DNA of 64,000 bases from Pseudomonas putida NBRC 14164. Its GTDB lineage: Bacteria > Pseudomonadota > Gammaproteobacteria > Pseudomonadales > Pseudomonadaceae. Shown piece by piece: positions 1 to 6,497 of this stretch. A program made the translations under genes and the position numbers. Within the stretch, counting starts at the first letter, position 1. Each line of letters starts with the position of its first letter. The notes beneath the pieces were generated by a model. The model saw nothing but the letters and a program-made list of their open reading frames with translations. It did not search any database and was not told the origin of the DNA. The stretch lies in NCBI RefSeq assembly GCF_000412675.1, contig NC_021505.1:4706501-4770500 (forward strand). The letters run 5' to 3'.

Positions 1-279
1 AGCCAGAGCTACGGCCTGGCCGTGGCACAACTGGCTGGGGTGCCGGGGGTCGTGATCCAGCGTGCTCGCGAACACCTGGCGCGCCTGGAAACCACCAGCC
101 TGCCGCATGAACACGCCCCGGCCGAAAAGGCCAGGGATGTGCCACAAGTACCGCACCAGAGCGATCTGTTCGCCAGCCTGCCACACCCGGCCATCGAGAA
201 GCTGGGCAAGCTGCAGCTGGACGACATGACCCCGCGCCAAGCTATCGAAATGCTATATCAACTAAAGAACCTGTTATAA
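1..279 (+). CDS. mutS: DNA mismatch repair protein MutS, C-terminal end (partial)
   Basis: The reading frame is open from base 1 and ends in TAA at 277-279, so only about the last 92 residues are present. The segment SYGLAVAQLAGVPGVVIQRA is the end of the MutS ATPase domain, where a conserved block packs against the dimer partner. It is followed by a linker and the C-terminal helical tail (LDDMTPRQAIEMLYQLKNLL) used for tetramer formation and beta-clamp contact. MutS recognises mismatches and recruits MutL. mutS immediately upstream of fdxA is the standard Pseudomonas arrangement. The ATPase core lies outside the window, so its integrity cannot be judged. Confidence 0.96.
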   Translation, partial: SQSYGLAVAQLAGVPGVVIQRAREHLARLETTSLPHEHAPAEKARDVPQVPHQSDLFASLPHPAIEKLGKLQLDDMTPRQAIEMLYQLKNLL

Positions 280-323
280 CGGCGCCCACTACAAGCTGGT
301 AGAATCCGCCGCGGTTTGCTGGT

Positions 324-392
324 GCTGCAGGTTATTAGCCTGGCCTGCAGCCACATACCTGTAAACCGCGCGGCCCTGAGAGGAAGGGCCGC
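324..392 (+). promoter_or_regulatory. Two dyads in the mutS-fdxA gap (fdxA leader region)
   Basis: The 140-bp gap holds two inverted repeats. GCTGCAGG at 324-331 pairs with CCTGCAGC at 344-351 over a 12-base spacer. GCGGCCCT at 370-377 pairs with AGGGCCGC at 385-392 over a 7-base loop. The second lies about 10 bases before the fdxA ribosome binding site (GAGGAGA near 402) and probably forms in the leader RNA. There is no U-run after it, so it does not look like the mutS terminator. Whether either dyad is a protein operator is unknown. Confidence 0.4.
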
Positions 393-419
393 CGCCGTCG
401 CCTGAGGAGAGAACTAGAA

Positions 420-743
420 ATGACCTTCGTCGTCACCGACAACTGCATCAAATGCAAATACACCGACTGCGTGGAAGTCTGTCCGGTGGACTGCTTCTAC
501 GAAGGCCCGAACTTCCTGGTCATTCACCCGGACGAGTGCATCGATTGCGCGCTGTGCGAACCGGAATGCCCGGCGCAAGCCATCTTCTCGGAAGACGAAA
601 TCCCTGCCGGGATGGAGAACTTCATCGAGCTGAACGCCGAACTGGCGGAAGTCTGGCCAAACATCACCGAGCGCAAGGATGCCCTGCCTGACGCTGAAGA
701 GTGGGACGGCAAGACTGGCAAGATTGCAGACCTGGAGCGCTGA
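420..743 (+). CDS. fdxA: Seven-iron ferredoxin FdxA ([3Fe-4S][4Fe-4S])
   Basis: This is a 107-residue, acidic, soluble electron carrier. Two cysteine clusters are visible: C9, C12, C17 and C21-Pro, then C40, C43, C46 and C50-Pro. In Azotobacter-type seven-iron ferredoxins C9, C17 and C50 hold the 3Fe-4S centre and C21, C40, C43 and C46 hold the 4Fe-4S centre. The long acidic C-terminal tail also fits that family, whose usual length is about 107. The start is supported by a strong ribosome site (GAGGAGA, about 10 bases upstream). The gene lies between mutS and rsmZ, as in other pseudomonads. Its physiological partner is not known from the sequence. Its own terminator has been split by an insertion sequence. 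Confidence 0.97.
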   Translation: MTFVVTDNCIKCKYTDCVEVCPVDCFYEGPNFLVIHPDECIDCALCEPECPAQAIFSEDEIPAGMENFIELNAELAEVWPNITERKDALPDAEEWDGKTGKIADLER

Positions 744-758
744 TAGCCCCCGGACACG

Positions 759-772
759 AAAAAGGCCCCTCG
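759..772 (+). terminator. Left half of the fdxA intrinsic terminator, split by an IS
   Basis: AAAAAGGCCC at 759-768 is the ascending arm, followed by CTCG (769-772). The exact complement GGGCCTTTTT lies at 2362-2371, on the far side of the insertion sequence, preceded by a second CTCG (2358-2361). Removing the IS and one CTCG rebuilds a perfect 10-bp stem with a CTCG loop and a T-rich tail, placed 15 bases after the fdxA stop codon. Confidence 0.85.
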
Positions 773-788
773 CAGACTGTGTGAAAAC
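773..788 (+). repeat. Left terminal inverted repeat of the IS
   Basis: CAGACTGTGTGAAAAC is the exact reverse complement of 2342-2357. Matching stops after 16 bases, which sets the repeat length. Confidence 0.9.
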
Positions 789-808
789 GCACTGGTAGGC
801 CCTATACC

Positions 809-835
809 AAACGCCCCGACTTGTTCGGGGCGTTT
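809..835 (-). terminator. Terminator-like hairpin at the transposase end of the IS
   Basis: AAACGCCCCGA at 809-819 pairs with TCGGGGCGTTT at 825-835 over a 5-base loop. It lies just past the transposase stop codon. On the minus strand only three T follow the stem. On the plus strand the stem is followed by GTTTTTG, so it may work at least as well for transcripts arriving from fdxA, whose own terminator was broken. Confidence 0.7.
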
Positions 836-858
836 GTTTTTGTGCTGAAAAAGGCCCT

Positions 859-2277
859 TCAGCCCATCAGTTGCATGATTTGCTTGGCACCCAGGACACT
901 AATCGCCCGCTTGAGGTTGTAAGCGGTCACAGCGAGAGCCATTTCAGCTCTTGTGCCTGCGAGTTGTCGCAGCAGGAAGCGCCCGTTGCCAAACAGCCAT
1001 TGTTTGAGATTGCCAAACGGGTGCTCCACGATGGATCTGCGCCGTTCCATCATCTCTGGATGCATCTGCATCCGCTGCGCCATACGCTCAAAGGCTTCCT
1101 CTTGAGCGTGGCGCGAGACATAGCGGCGCTTGGCCGTCGTGCATTGGGATTTCAGCGTGCACCCGGCGCAATCACTGATCGCCGCCTGGTAGATCCGGTC
1201 GCCCTTGTGACGCTGCTTCAGCGTTAGCCACTGCCCTGCCGGGCACTGGTACCGATCCTGTTCGGCGTCGTAGGTAAAGTCCTTGCGCTCGAATAATGCC
1301 TCACCGCCTGGGTTCGAGGTTCGGTTTGGCGGAACGTACGCGGTAATGGAGGCTTCCTCACATGCCTGGAACTGCTGGCCATTCGAGTAACCCATATCAG
1401 CTGTAACGGTCAGCGCTTTCTGTTTCAGCTCAGCCTTGGCCGCTTTAGCCATGGGTTCAAGCTGCTTGCGATCATCGCCCTCTTGCGTCACCTCGTGATG
1501 CAAAATCAGGCAGTGTTCTGCGTCAACGGCGGTCTGCACGTTATAGGCAACCCGCGCTCCTTTGGGAGTGCGCATCATGCGGGCATCGCTTTCGTGCGTG
1601 TTGAATTGCTCCAGCCCCATTGATTTCATCAAGGCCTGGCAAGTGCGGTTGTCTTGCTGCTTGGCCTCAAGCTTCGCCAAGGCCGCTTTGATCGCAGTGC
1701 GATCGACCACTTGCTCGCCCTCAGACTTGTCAGCGGCATCCAGATCAGCCAGATATTGGGCGATCCGCTTGTCCAGTTTCTCATCCTGACGCTTGAGTTG
1801 ACTCAGGTTCAAATGGCGCCGGGGGGAAGCGACCGCCTGAAACTTGCTGCCGTCGATGGCAACCAAGTCACCAGCAATCAAACCGGCGGTTCGGCAGAAC
1901 TGTACAAACGCCCGGCACGTCGCAACGAAAGCGGCTTTGTTGTTCTTGCGAAAGTCAGCGATGGTCTTGAAGTCAGGTTTGAGCCGGTTGATCAGCCACA
2001 TCACCTCGATGTTGCGCTGGCACTCGGCTTCCAAACGCCGCGAGGAACGGATGCGCTGAAAATAGCCATAGAGGTAGAGCTTGAGCTGATCGGCGGGGTC
2101 GTAGGCGGGGCGCCCTATGGCCTTGGATTGCGCTTTTTCGAAGCCGAGCTGGCCCAGGTCGAGCCTGGCGACATACAGGTCAATGACCCGTACGAGGTGA
2201 TCTTCCGGGATCAGCTCCTCCAGCGAGACCGGGAACAGACTGGTCTGGCTGCGAGACTCTCCTTGTATGTAGGCCAT
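859..2277 (-). CDS. IS1182-family DDE transposase
   Basis: The 472-residue frame begins MAYIQGESRS. An in-frame upstream ATG at 2313 would start inside the leader hairpin, so the ATG at 2277 is preferred; its GGAG lies in the hairpin's 3' arm. An N-terminal domain (about 1-80, with RPAYDPADQLKLYLYGYFQR) precedes the DDE core. The likely catalytic residues are D142 (VAIDGSKF), the Asp of TADMGYSNGQ and the Glu of RRRSIVEHPFGNLKQW. Near the C-terminus a cysteine group (YQCPAG, CAGCTLKSQC) may bind metal. The protein catalyses movement of the element. No frameshift or stop interrupts it. Confidence 0.93.
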   Translation of the reverse strand: MAYIQGESRSQTSLFPVSLEELIPEDHLVRVIDLYVARLDLGQLGFEKAQSKAIGRPAYDPADQLKLYLYGYFQRIRSSRRLEAECQRNIEVMWLINRLKPDFKTIADFRKNNKAAFVATCRAFVQFCRTAGLIAGDLVAIDGSKFQAVASPRRHLNLSQLKRQDEKLDKRIAQYLADLDAADKSEGEQVVDRTAIKAALAKLEAKQQDNRTCQALMKSMGLEQFNTHESDARMMRTPKGARVAYNVQTAVDAEHCLILHHEVTQEGDDRKQLEPMAKAAKAELKQKALTVTADMGYSNGQQFQACEEASITAYVPPNRTSNPGGEALFERKDFTYDAEQDRYQCPAGQWLTLKQRHKGDRIYQAAISDCAGCTLKSQCTTAKRRYVSRHAQEEAFERMAQRMQMHPEMMERRRSIVEHPFGNLKQWLFGNGRFLLRQLAGTRAEMALAVTAYNLKRAISVLGAKQIMQLMG

Positions 2278-2285
2278 AACGAAAA

Positions 2286-2313
2286 ATGCTCCGTATCTTC
2301 CGATACGGAGCAT
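2286..2313 (-). promoter_or_regulatory. Leader hairpin sequestering the transposase ribosome site
   Basis: ATGCTCCGTATC (2286-2297) and GATACGGAGCAT (2302-2313) form a perfect 12-bp stem with a 4-base loop. On the transposase transcript the GGAG Shine-Dalgarno lies in the 3' arm, followed by CATTTTTCGTT and the ATG. Read-through RNA from outside the element would fold and mask the site, a protection known from other IS elements such as IS10 and IS50. The function here is inferred from the fold. Confidence 0.6.
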
Positions 2314-2341
2314 TCTCTTAAAGGGCCGGGCAGAATGCTAG

Positions 2342-2357
2342 GTTTTCACACAGTCTG
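2342..2357 (-). repeat. Right terminal inverted repeat of the IS
   Basis: GTTTTCACACAGTCTG is the exact reverse complement of 773-788. It is followed directly by the duplicated target CTCG. Confidence 0.9.
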
Positions 2358-2371
2358 CTCGGGGCCTTTTT
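2358..2371 (+). terminator. Right half of the split fdxA terminator
   Basis: The duplicated CTCG (2358-2361) is followed by GGGCCTTTTT (2362-2371), the complement of 759-768. Without the IS this would be the descending arm and U-tract of the fdxA terminator. It now stands alone, 15 bases from the end of rsmZ. Confidence 0.8.
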
Positions 2372-2386
2372 TGTTTTTCTGCAGAC

Positions 2387-2521
2387 AAAAAAAAGGGGCG
2401 GTTTGACCCGCCCACATTTTTTTCCGTAGTCCCTGCTTGTCCCAAACATCTTCCTGATGAAATCGCTTCTTGCGATGTCCTTGGCCTTCGTCCTGAATGC
2501 CTGTGCATGTCCCTGTGCACA
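2387..2521 (-). ncRNA. rsmZ: Regulatory RNA RsmZ (sponge for RsmA/CsrA-family proteins)
   Basis: Read on the minus strand this stretch has seven GGA motifs, at least three presented in hairpins. TGTGCA/TGCACA (2502-2521) has GGGAC in its loop, CATC-AGGAA-GATG forms a second, and ATCGC/GCGAT forms a stem between them. It ends in a 6-bp GC stem (2396-2413) and a run of eight U (2387-2394). RsmZ sequesters RsmA/RsmE translational repressors as the output of the GacS/GacA system. Its place between fdxA and rpoS, convergent with fdxA, is the known locus in Pseudomonas. The 5' end is inferred from the promoter and is good to a few bases. Confidence 0.9.
2396..2413 (-). terminator. rsmZ intrinsic terminator
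   Basis: On the minus strand GGGCGG (2408-2413) pairs with CCGCCC (2396-2401) over a 6-base loop, and eight U follow at 2387-2394. This fixes the 3' end of the RNA. Confidence 0.85.
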
Positions 2522-2527
2522 GTTCGA

Positions 2528-2555
2528 ATACTAGCGGGTTCAGCCGGGCGGGCAA
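2528..2555 (-). promoter_or_regulatory. rsmZ core promoter
   Basis: On the minus strand TTGCCC (2550-2555) and TAGTAT (2528-2533) are separated by 16 bases. The -10 box ends about seven bases before the first rsmZ hairpin, consistent with sigma-70 initiation near 2521. Confidence 0.65.
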
Positions 2556-2693
2556 GCGCGAGACCTCACAAGGTATTGCAGGGAACACATTTCCTCACAA
2601 CCGAATAAGCCATGCTTTTCAATGGGTTGTAAAAATACAGGGGCTGAAAACGACAATGATTTACTGCGACTTGCATAGATAGCTTACAAAACA

Positions 2694-2711
2694 AGTAAGA
2701 AAAGGCTTACA
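2694..2711 (-). promoter_or_regulatory. GacA upstream activating sequence of rsmZ
   Basis: The minus strand reads TGTAAG-N6-CTTACT, matching the GacA box consensus (TGTAAG-N6-CTTACA) at all but the last base. Its centre is about 181 bp upstream of the inferred rsmZ start, the unusually long distance described for rsmZ in fluorescent pseudomonads. The AT-rich stretch between box and promoter (about 2580-2700) fits a looping or IHF/MvaT-type region, though no specific site was assigned. Confidence 0.75.
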
Positions 2712-2815
2712 CGCAATGTTACTGGGGTAGCGCAGTACACATTGGATATCTGTTTTACCCGGCAGATTTTGGGGCTGCAAAGCAGCGCCCCCGACATTCT
2801 CAAATGACACACACA

Positions 2816-2844
2816 AAAACGCCCCGAGGTCATCGGGGCGTTTT
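2816..2844 (-). terminator. rpoS intrinsic terminator
   Basis: AAAACGCCCCGA (2816-2827) pairs with TCGGGGCGTTTT (2833-2844). It sits 16 bases past the rpoS stop codon. A further GC-rich fold (GGGGCTGC AAA GCAGCGCCCC, about 2771-2791) follows. Confidence 0.85.
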
Positions 2845-2860
2845 GTGTGACAGGCCTTCG

Positions 2861-3868
2861 CTACTGGAACAGCGACTCGCTGGACAGGCCGTTCTTCTCA
2901 AGGATCTCTCGCAAGCGCTTGAGCCCCTCGACCTGGATCTGCCGTACCCGTTCCCGGGTCAAGCCAATCTCCAGGCCTACGTCCTCCAGGGTGCTGCTCT
3001 CATGCCCACGCAGGCCAAAGCGACGCACTACCACTTCCCGCTGTTTGTCAGTCAGCTCGCCCAGCCACTGGTCGATGCTCTGCGACAGGTCGTCATCCTG
3101 CAGCAGTTCGCACGGGTCGGTGGGGCGGTCGTCGGTCAAGGTGTCGAGCAGGGTCTTGTCCGAGTCCGGGCCAAGCGACACGTCCACGGAAGACACCCGC
3201 TCGTTCAGGCCCAGCATGCGCTTGACCTCGGCGACCGGTTTCTCCAGCAGCGTGGCGATTTCTTCCGGGGAGGGTTCGTGGTCGAGTTTCTGGGTCAGCT
3301 CGCGTGCGGCGCGCAAGTAGACGTTCAGTTCCTTGACCACGTGGATGGGGAGGCGGATGGTGCGGGTCTGGTTCATGATCGCCCGTTCGATGGTCTGGCG
3401 AATCCACCAGGTCGCATAGGTCGAGAAACGGAAACCACGCTCCGGGTCGAACTTCTCGACCGCACGGATCAACCCCAGGTTGCCCTCCTCGATCAGGTCG
3501 AGCAGCGACAGGCCGCGGTTCACGTAACGACGGGCAATTTTTACAACCAGGCGCAGGTTGCTTTCGATCATGCGCTTGCGGCCAGCGGGGTCGCCCTTCT
3601 GCGACAGGCGCGCAAAGTGCACTTCTTCTTCAGGCGAAAGCAGCGGCGAGAAGCCGATCTCGTTGAGATACAACTGGGTGGCATCTAGCGCCCGGGTGTA
3701 ATCGATGTACTTGTGCTGCTTGAGCGAAGAGCCCGACTTGGCCCTCGTCCGAACCGAAGATACAGCAGGTTCGTCTGACACCACATCCGTTTCCAAAACG
3801 ATGCCCGTCTCCATCAGGAGGACGTCATCGTCGATGTCAAACTCCGGCACTTCTTTACTGAGAGCCAT
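2861..3868 (-). CDS. rpoS: RNA polymerase sigma factor RpoS (sigma-38)
   Basis: The 335-residue protein directs RNA polymerase to stationary-phase and general-stress promoters. Region 1.2 (about 58-90) is followed by region 2 with NLRLVVKIARRYVNRGL and the -10 recognition and melting helix STYATWWIRQTIERAIM (about 149-165). Region 3 has LPIHVVKELN, and region 4 has the -35 helix-turn-helix LTRERVRQIQVEGLKRLREI near the end. The acidic N-terminus (EVPEFDIDDDVLL) is typical of Pseudomonas RpoS. AAGGA lies 8 bases before the ATG. The gene follows nlpD at a distance of 108 bp. In related bacteria its main promoter lies inside nlpD, and GacA/RsmZ-controlled genes overlap the RpoS regulon. Confidence 0.98.
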   Translation of the reverse strand: MALSKEVPEFDIDDDVLLMETGIVLETDVVSDEPAVSSVRTRAKSGSSLKQHKYIDYTRALDATQLYLNEIGFSPLLSPEEEVHFARLSQKGDPAGRKRMIESNLRLVVKIARRYVNRGLSLLDLIEEGNLGLIRAVEKFDPERGFRFSTYATWWIRQTIERAIMNQTRTIRLPIHVVKELNVYLRAARELTQKLDHEPSPEEIATLLEKPVAEVKRMLGLNERVSSVDVSLGPDSDKTLLDTLTDDRPTDPCELLQDDDLSQSIDQWLGELTDKQREVVVRRFGLRGHESSTLEDVGLEIGLTRERVRQIQVEGLKRLREILEKNGLSSESLFQ

Positions 3869-3976
3869 TGTTATAGTCCTTTGCTGAGTTCGAACTCAGA
3901 CTCGAGCGGCACCTTGATCCCTGGCAGCGCTGGAGCCTGTCCCCTCTACATCACAGGAACAGGCCGGGTACAACGA

Positions 3977-4834
3977 TCAACGGCGTGGCAGGAACTGGAG
4001 TGGATCGACGGGTTTGCCCTGGCGGCGAATCTCAAAATGCAGCTTCACCCGATCTGTGCCCGTAGACCCCATTTCAGCAATCGACTGCCCTGCCTTGACC
4101 TGCTGCCCCTCCCGAACCAACAGCCTGCGGTTATGACCGTAGGCACTGACGTAGGTATCGCTGTGTTTGATGATGATCAGCTCGCCGTAGCCCCTCAAAC
4201 CACTCCCGGCGTAAACCACCGCACCATCAGACGCAGCAAAAACAGGCTGTCCCAAATCACCGGCGATATCAATGCCTTTATTCAAACTACCGTTTGAAGC
4301 AAATTTTCCAATCAGCACGCCGTTGGCAGGCCAGGTCCAGCCGCCTACCGCGCGCTCCGCAGCGGGCACGGTGGCAACCACTGGCGAGCTGGTGGAGGGT
4401 GTCGGCGTGGCCGGTTTGCCGGTGCTGGCAGGCACCGTGGCAGTGCTGCCCACAGGCCGCCGCGTGACCGTGGTGCGGCTCGACGAGGACGGGTTGGTCA
4501 CCACCGTGGTACTGCTGCTCGAACCACTGCTGAAACGAATCGCCTGGCCCGGGCGGATGGTATAAGGCGCCGGGATACCGTTACGCGCAGCCAGCTCCTT
4601 GTAGTCCCAGCCATAGCGGAAGGCGATGGAGAACAGCGTGTCACCCGGCTTGACGACGTACTGCCCGGACGTTACCGCCGGGCGCTTGGGCACGCTGTTG
4701 TTGCGGTCGACCACCCGCGCGCTGGTGTTACTGGTGCTCGAACAACCCACCAGTAGCGTGCCCATGGCCAGTGCAATCACCAGAAGCTTGAAACCCGACC
4801 CATCCTTGCGCTGCCGAATGACTGTGTGACCCAC
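3977..4834 (-). CDS. nlpD: NlpD-like murein hydrolase activator, LysM plus LytM lipoprotein
   Basis: The chosen GTG start (4834) gives 285 residues and has AGGGGAG five bases upstream. An upstream ATG at 4849 lacks a ribosome site. The N-terminus has a short basic stretch and a lipobox ending LLVGC, with Cys31 as the predicted lipidated residue. A LysM domain (VVKPGDTLFSIAFRYGWDY) binds peptidoglycan. A long Ser/Thr/Pro linker leads to a C-terminal LytM/M23 domain. The usual metal ligands are missing: NKGID replaces HxGxD and LHFEI replaces HxH. The domain is therefore non-catalytic, as expected for NlpD, which activates the amidase AmiC at the division site. The gene precedes rpoS as in other gamma-proteobacteria. 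Confidence 0.95.
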   Translation of the reverse strand: MGHTVIRQRKDGSGFKLLVIALAMGTLLVGCSSTSNTSARVVDRNNSVPKRPAVTSGQYVVKPGDTLFSIAFRYGWDYKELAARNGIPAPYTIRPGQAIRFSSGSSSSTTVVTNPSSSSRTTVTRRPVGSTATVPASTGKPATPTPSTSSPVVATVPAAERAVGGWTWPANGVLIGKFASNGSLNKGIDIAGDLGQPVFAASDGAVVYAGSGLRGYGELIIIKHSDTYVSAYGHNRRLLVREGQQVKAGQSIAEMGSTGTDRVKLHFEIRRQGKPVDPLQFLPRR

Positions 4835-5073
4835 CCGCGCTCCCCTCATGGTGCCGAAATACGATATGAAGACAAGAAATGCAATATTGTTGCAATTATA
4901 ACCAAGCCGGCCGGTAATGGCAGGCTGATGCAAAAAGCTGTAGCAAAGCCACGGTGCGCGCTGCGTGCTAGCGCTTCGCTCCGCCAGATAGACAGGGCGA
5001 AGCTGCAAGAATTCGCCGCCGGCGCAAAAATACCGCGCAGCTCACACCGCCAGCGCCCGACTCGACGCAGTGC

Positions 5074-5748
5074 TCAGGCCAGCGGGCCATTGAGCAGCGG
5101 TACGAAGCGCACTGCCCCCAGCACTCGGCGGGAGAATCCATGCTCCTCGCGCACGATCAGCATCAGTTGCTGGGTTTCGCCGGCCGGCCCCACCGGGATC
5201 ACCATGCGGCCACCAGGTGCCAGTTGGTCAAGCAGTGCCTGCGGCACTTCCGGCGCCACTGCCGTGACGATAATGCCGTTGTACGGCGCCAGCGCCGGCC
5301 AGCCTTCGCAACCATCGCCCCAGCGGAATACCACATTGCGCAGGTTCAGCTCCACCAGGCGCTCTTTGGCCCGGTCCTGCAGCACCTTGATACGCTCGAC
5401 CGAGAATACCCGCTCCACCAGCTGGGCAAGGATCGCCGTCTGGTAACCCGAGCCAGTGCCGATCTCCAGCACTTTGTCCAACGGACCGGCTTCGAGCAGA
5501 AGCTCGCTCATGTGGGCAACCATGAAGGGCTGCGAGATGGTCTGGTTGTGGCCGATCGGCAACGCGGTGTCTTCGTATGCACGATGCGCAAGTGCCTCGT
5601 CGACGAACAGATGACGCGGGGTACGCCGGATCACGTCGAGCACCTTGGTGTTCGACACACCCTCTTCGCACAGGCGCTGGATCAGACGCTCCCGGGTACG
5701 CTGGGAGGTCATGCCGATGCCACGCCGCAGCATATCGTCCTCGCGCAT
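5074..5748 (-). CDS. pcm: Protein-L-isoaspartate O-methyltransferase
   Basis: The enzyme methylates isoaspartyl residues of damaged proteins, using S-adenosylmethionine, to start their repair. The SAM-binding motif I reads VLEIGTGSGYQ, and PIGHNQTISQPFMVAHM is the substrate-side signature of the family. The chosen ATG at 5748 overlaps the surE stop codon (TGATG) and has GGAGG 10 bases upstream, giving 224 residues. A shorter start at 5712 (MTSQRTRERL) gives the 212 residues often annotated in pseudomonads and cannot be excluded. surE, pcm, nlpD and rpoS form the classic stationary-phase cluster. Confidence 0.96.
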   Translation of the reverse strand: MREDDMLRRGIGMTSQRTRERLIQRLCEEGVSNTKVLDVIRRTPRHLFVDEALAHRAYEDTALPIGHNQTISQPFMVAHMSELLLEAGPLDKVLEIGTGSGYQTAILAQLVERVFSVERIKVLQDRAKERLVELNLRNVVFRWGDGCEGWPALAPYNGIIVTAVAPEVPQALLDQLAPGGRMVIPVGPAGETQQLMLIVREEHGFSRRVLGAVRFVPLLNGPLA

Positions 5749-6497
5749 CAGAGCACGCCCTCCAGCCAACCGTCGAGCTGCTCGAAGGCATCATTGAAGG
5801 TACGGTCGAGCTGCAGCGGCGTGATCGAGACGAAGCCTTGCATCACCGCATGGAAGTCGGTGCCAGGGCCGCCATCTTCGGCATCACCGGCCACGGCGAT
5901 CCAGTAGCCTTCCTTGCCGCGCGGGTTGACCACCTTGGTCGGTGCCGCCGCCCGCGCCCGGTGACCGAGGCGGGTGAGCTGGATGCCACGGATGTGCTCC
6001 AGCGGCAGGTTGGGGATATTGACGTTGAGGACGGTGCGTGGCGGCAGCACCAGACGCGACTGTGCCTCGACCAGGCGACGGGCGATGTAGGCCGCCGTCG
6101 GCAGGTTGTCCGGCTGACGCGACAACAGCGAAAACGCCAGTGATGTGGTGCCCAGGAAACGGCCTTCCAACGCAGCGGCGACCGTACCGGAGTACAACAC
6201 GTCATCACCCAGGTTGGCACCGAGGTTGATCCCCGACACGACCATGTCCGGCACCTGCGGCAACAGCCCATTGAGCCCCAGGTGCACACAGTCGGTCGGT
6301 GTGCCGTTGAGGCTGATGAAGCCGTTGGCCAGGGTCTGCGGGTGCAGTGGCCGGTCCAGCGTCAGTGAACTGCTGGCGCCGCTCTTGTCTTGATCCGGGG
6401 CGATCACCGCGCACTCGGCATAATCCGCCAGCGCAGCGTGCAGCGCGGCGAGGCCGGGTGCGGTAACACCGTCGTCGTTCGAAATCAGAATACGCAT
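5748..6497 (-). CDS. surE: 5'/3'-nucleotidase SurE
   Basis: This is a 249-residue metal-dependent nucleoside monophosphate phosphatase linked to stationary-phase survival. The conserved start MRILISNDDGVTAPG carries the metal ligands D8 and D9. The block SGINLGANLGDDVLYSGTVA supplies a second set of active-site residues. The frame is open further upstream to 6563, but the conserved N-terminus fixes the start at 6497. The start overlaps the end of truD by 13 bases, and the stop overlaps pcm, so the genes are probably cotranscribed and translationally coupled. Confidence 0.97.
   Translation of the reverse strand: MRILISNDDGVTAPGLAALHAALADYAECAVIAPDQDKSGASSSLTLDRPLHPQTLANGFISLNGTPTDCVHLGLNGLLPQVPDMVVSGINLGANLGDDVLYSGTVAAALEGRFLGTTSLAFSLLSRQPDNLPTAAYIARRLVEAQSRLVLPPRTVLNVNIPNLPLEHIRGIQLTRLGHRARAAAPTKVVNPRGKEGYWIAVAGDAEDGGPGTDFHAVMQGFVSITPLQLDRTFNDAFEQLDGWLEGVL

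Larger units (their letters stand above)
773..2357 (-). mobile_element. IS1182-family insertion sequence, complete, 1585 bp
   Basis: The element is bounded by perfect 16-bp terminal inverted repeats (773-788 and 2342-2357) and flanked by a 4-bp direct repeat CTCG (769-772 and 2358-2361). It carries one intact transposase gene on the minus strand, a terminator-like hairpin at its left end and a second hairpin in the transposase leader. The ends and frame are intact, so it looks recent and potentially mobile. Members of this family favour palindromic targets, and here the target was the loop of a transcription terminator. The exact ISfinder name cannot be given from sequence reading alone. Confidence 0.9.

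Noticed and set aside
1654..2406. A 250-codon frame opposite the transposase
   Set aside because: It crosses the right IS end into the split terminator and has no family features.
2804..3688. A 294-codon frame opposite rpoS
   Set aside because: It runs through the rpoS terminator and is a shadow of the rpoS frame.
4835..5008. N-terminal extension of NlpD by 58 residues
   Set aside because: The extension breaks the lipoprotein signal and has no ribosome site; the GTG at 4834 has a strong one.
4835..5073. A possible small gene between pcm and nlpD
   Set aside because: No frame with a ribosome site or coding bias is present in these 239 bases. It is taken as leader and promoter region.
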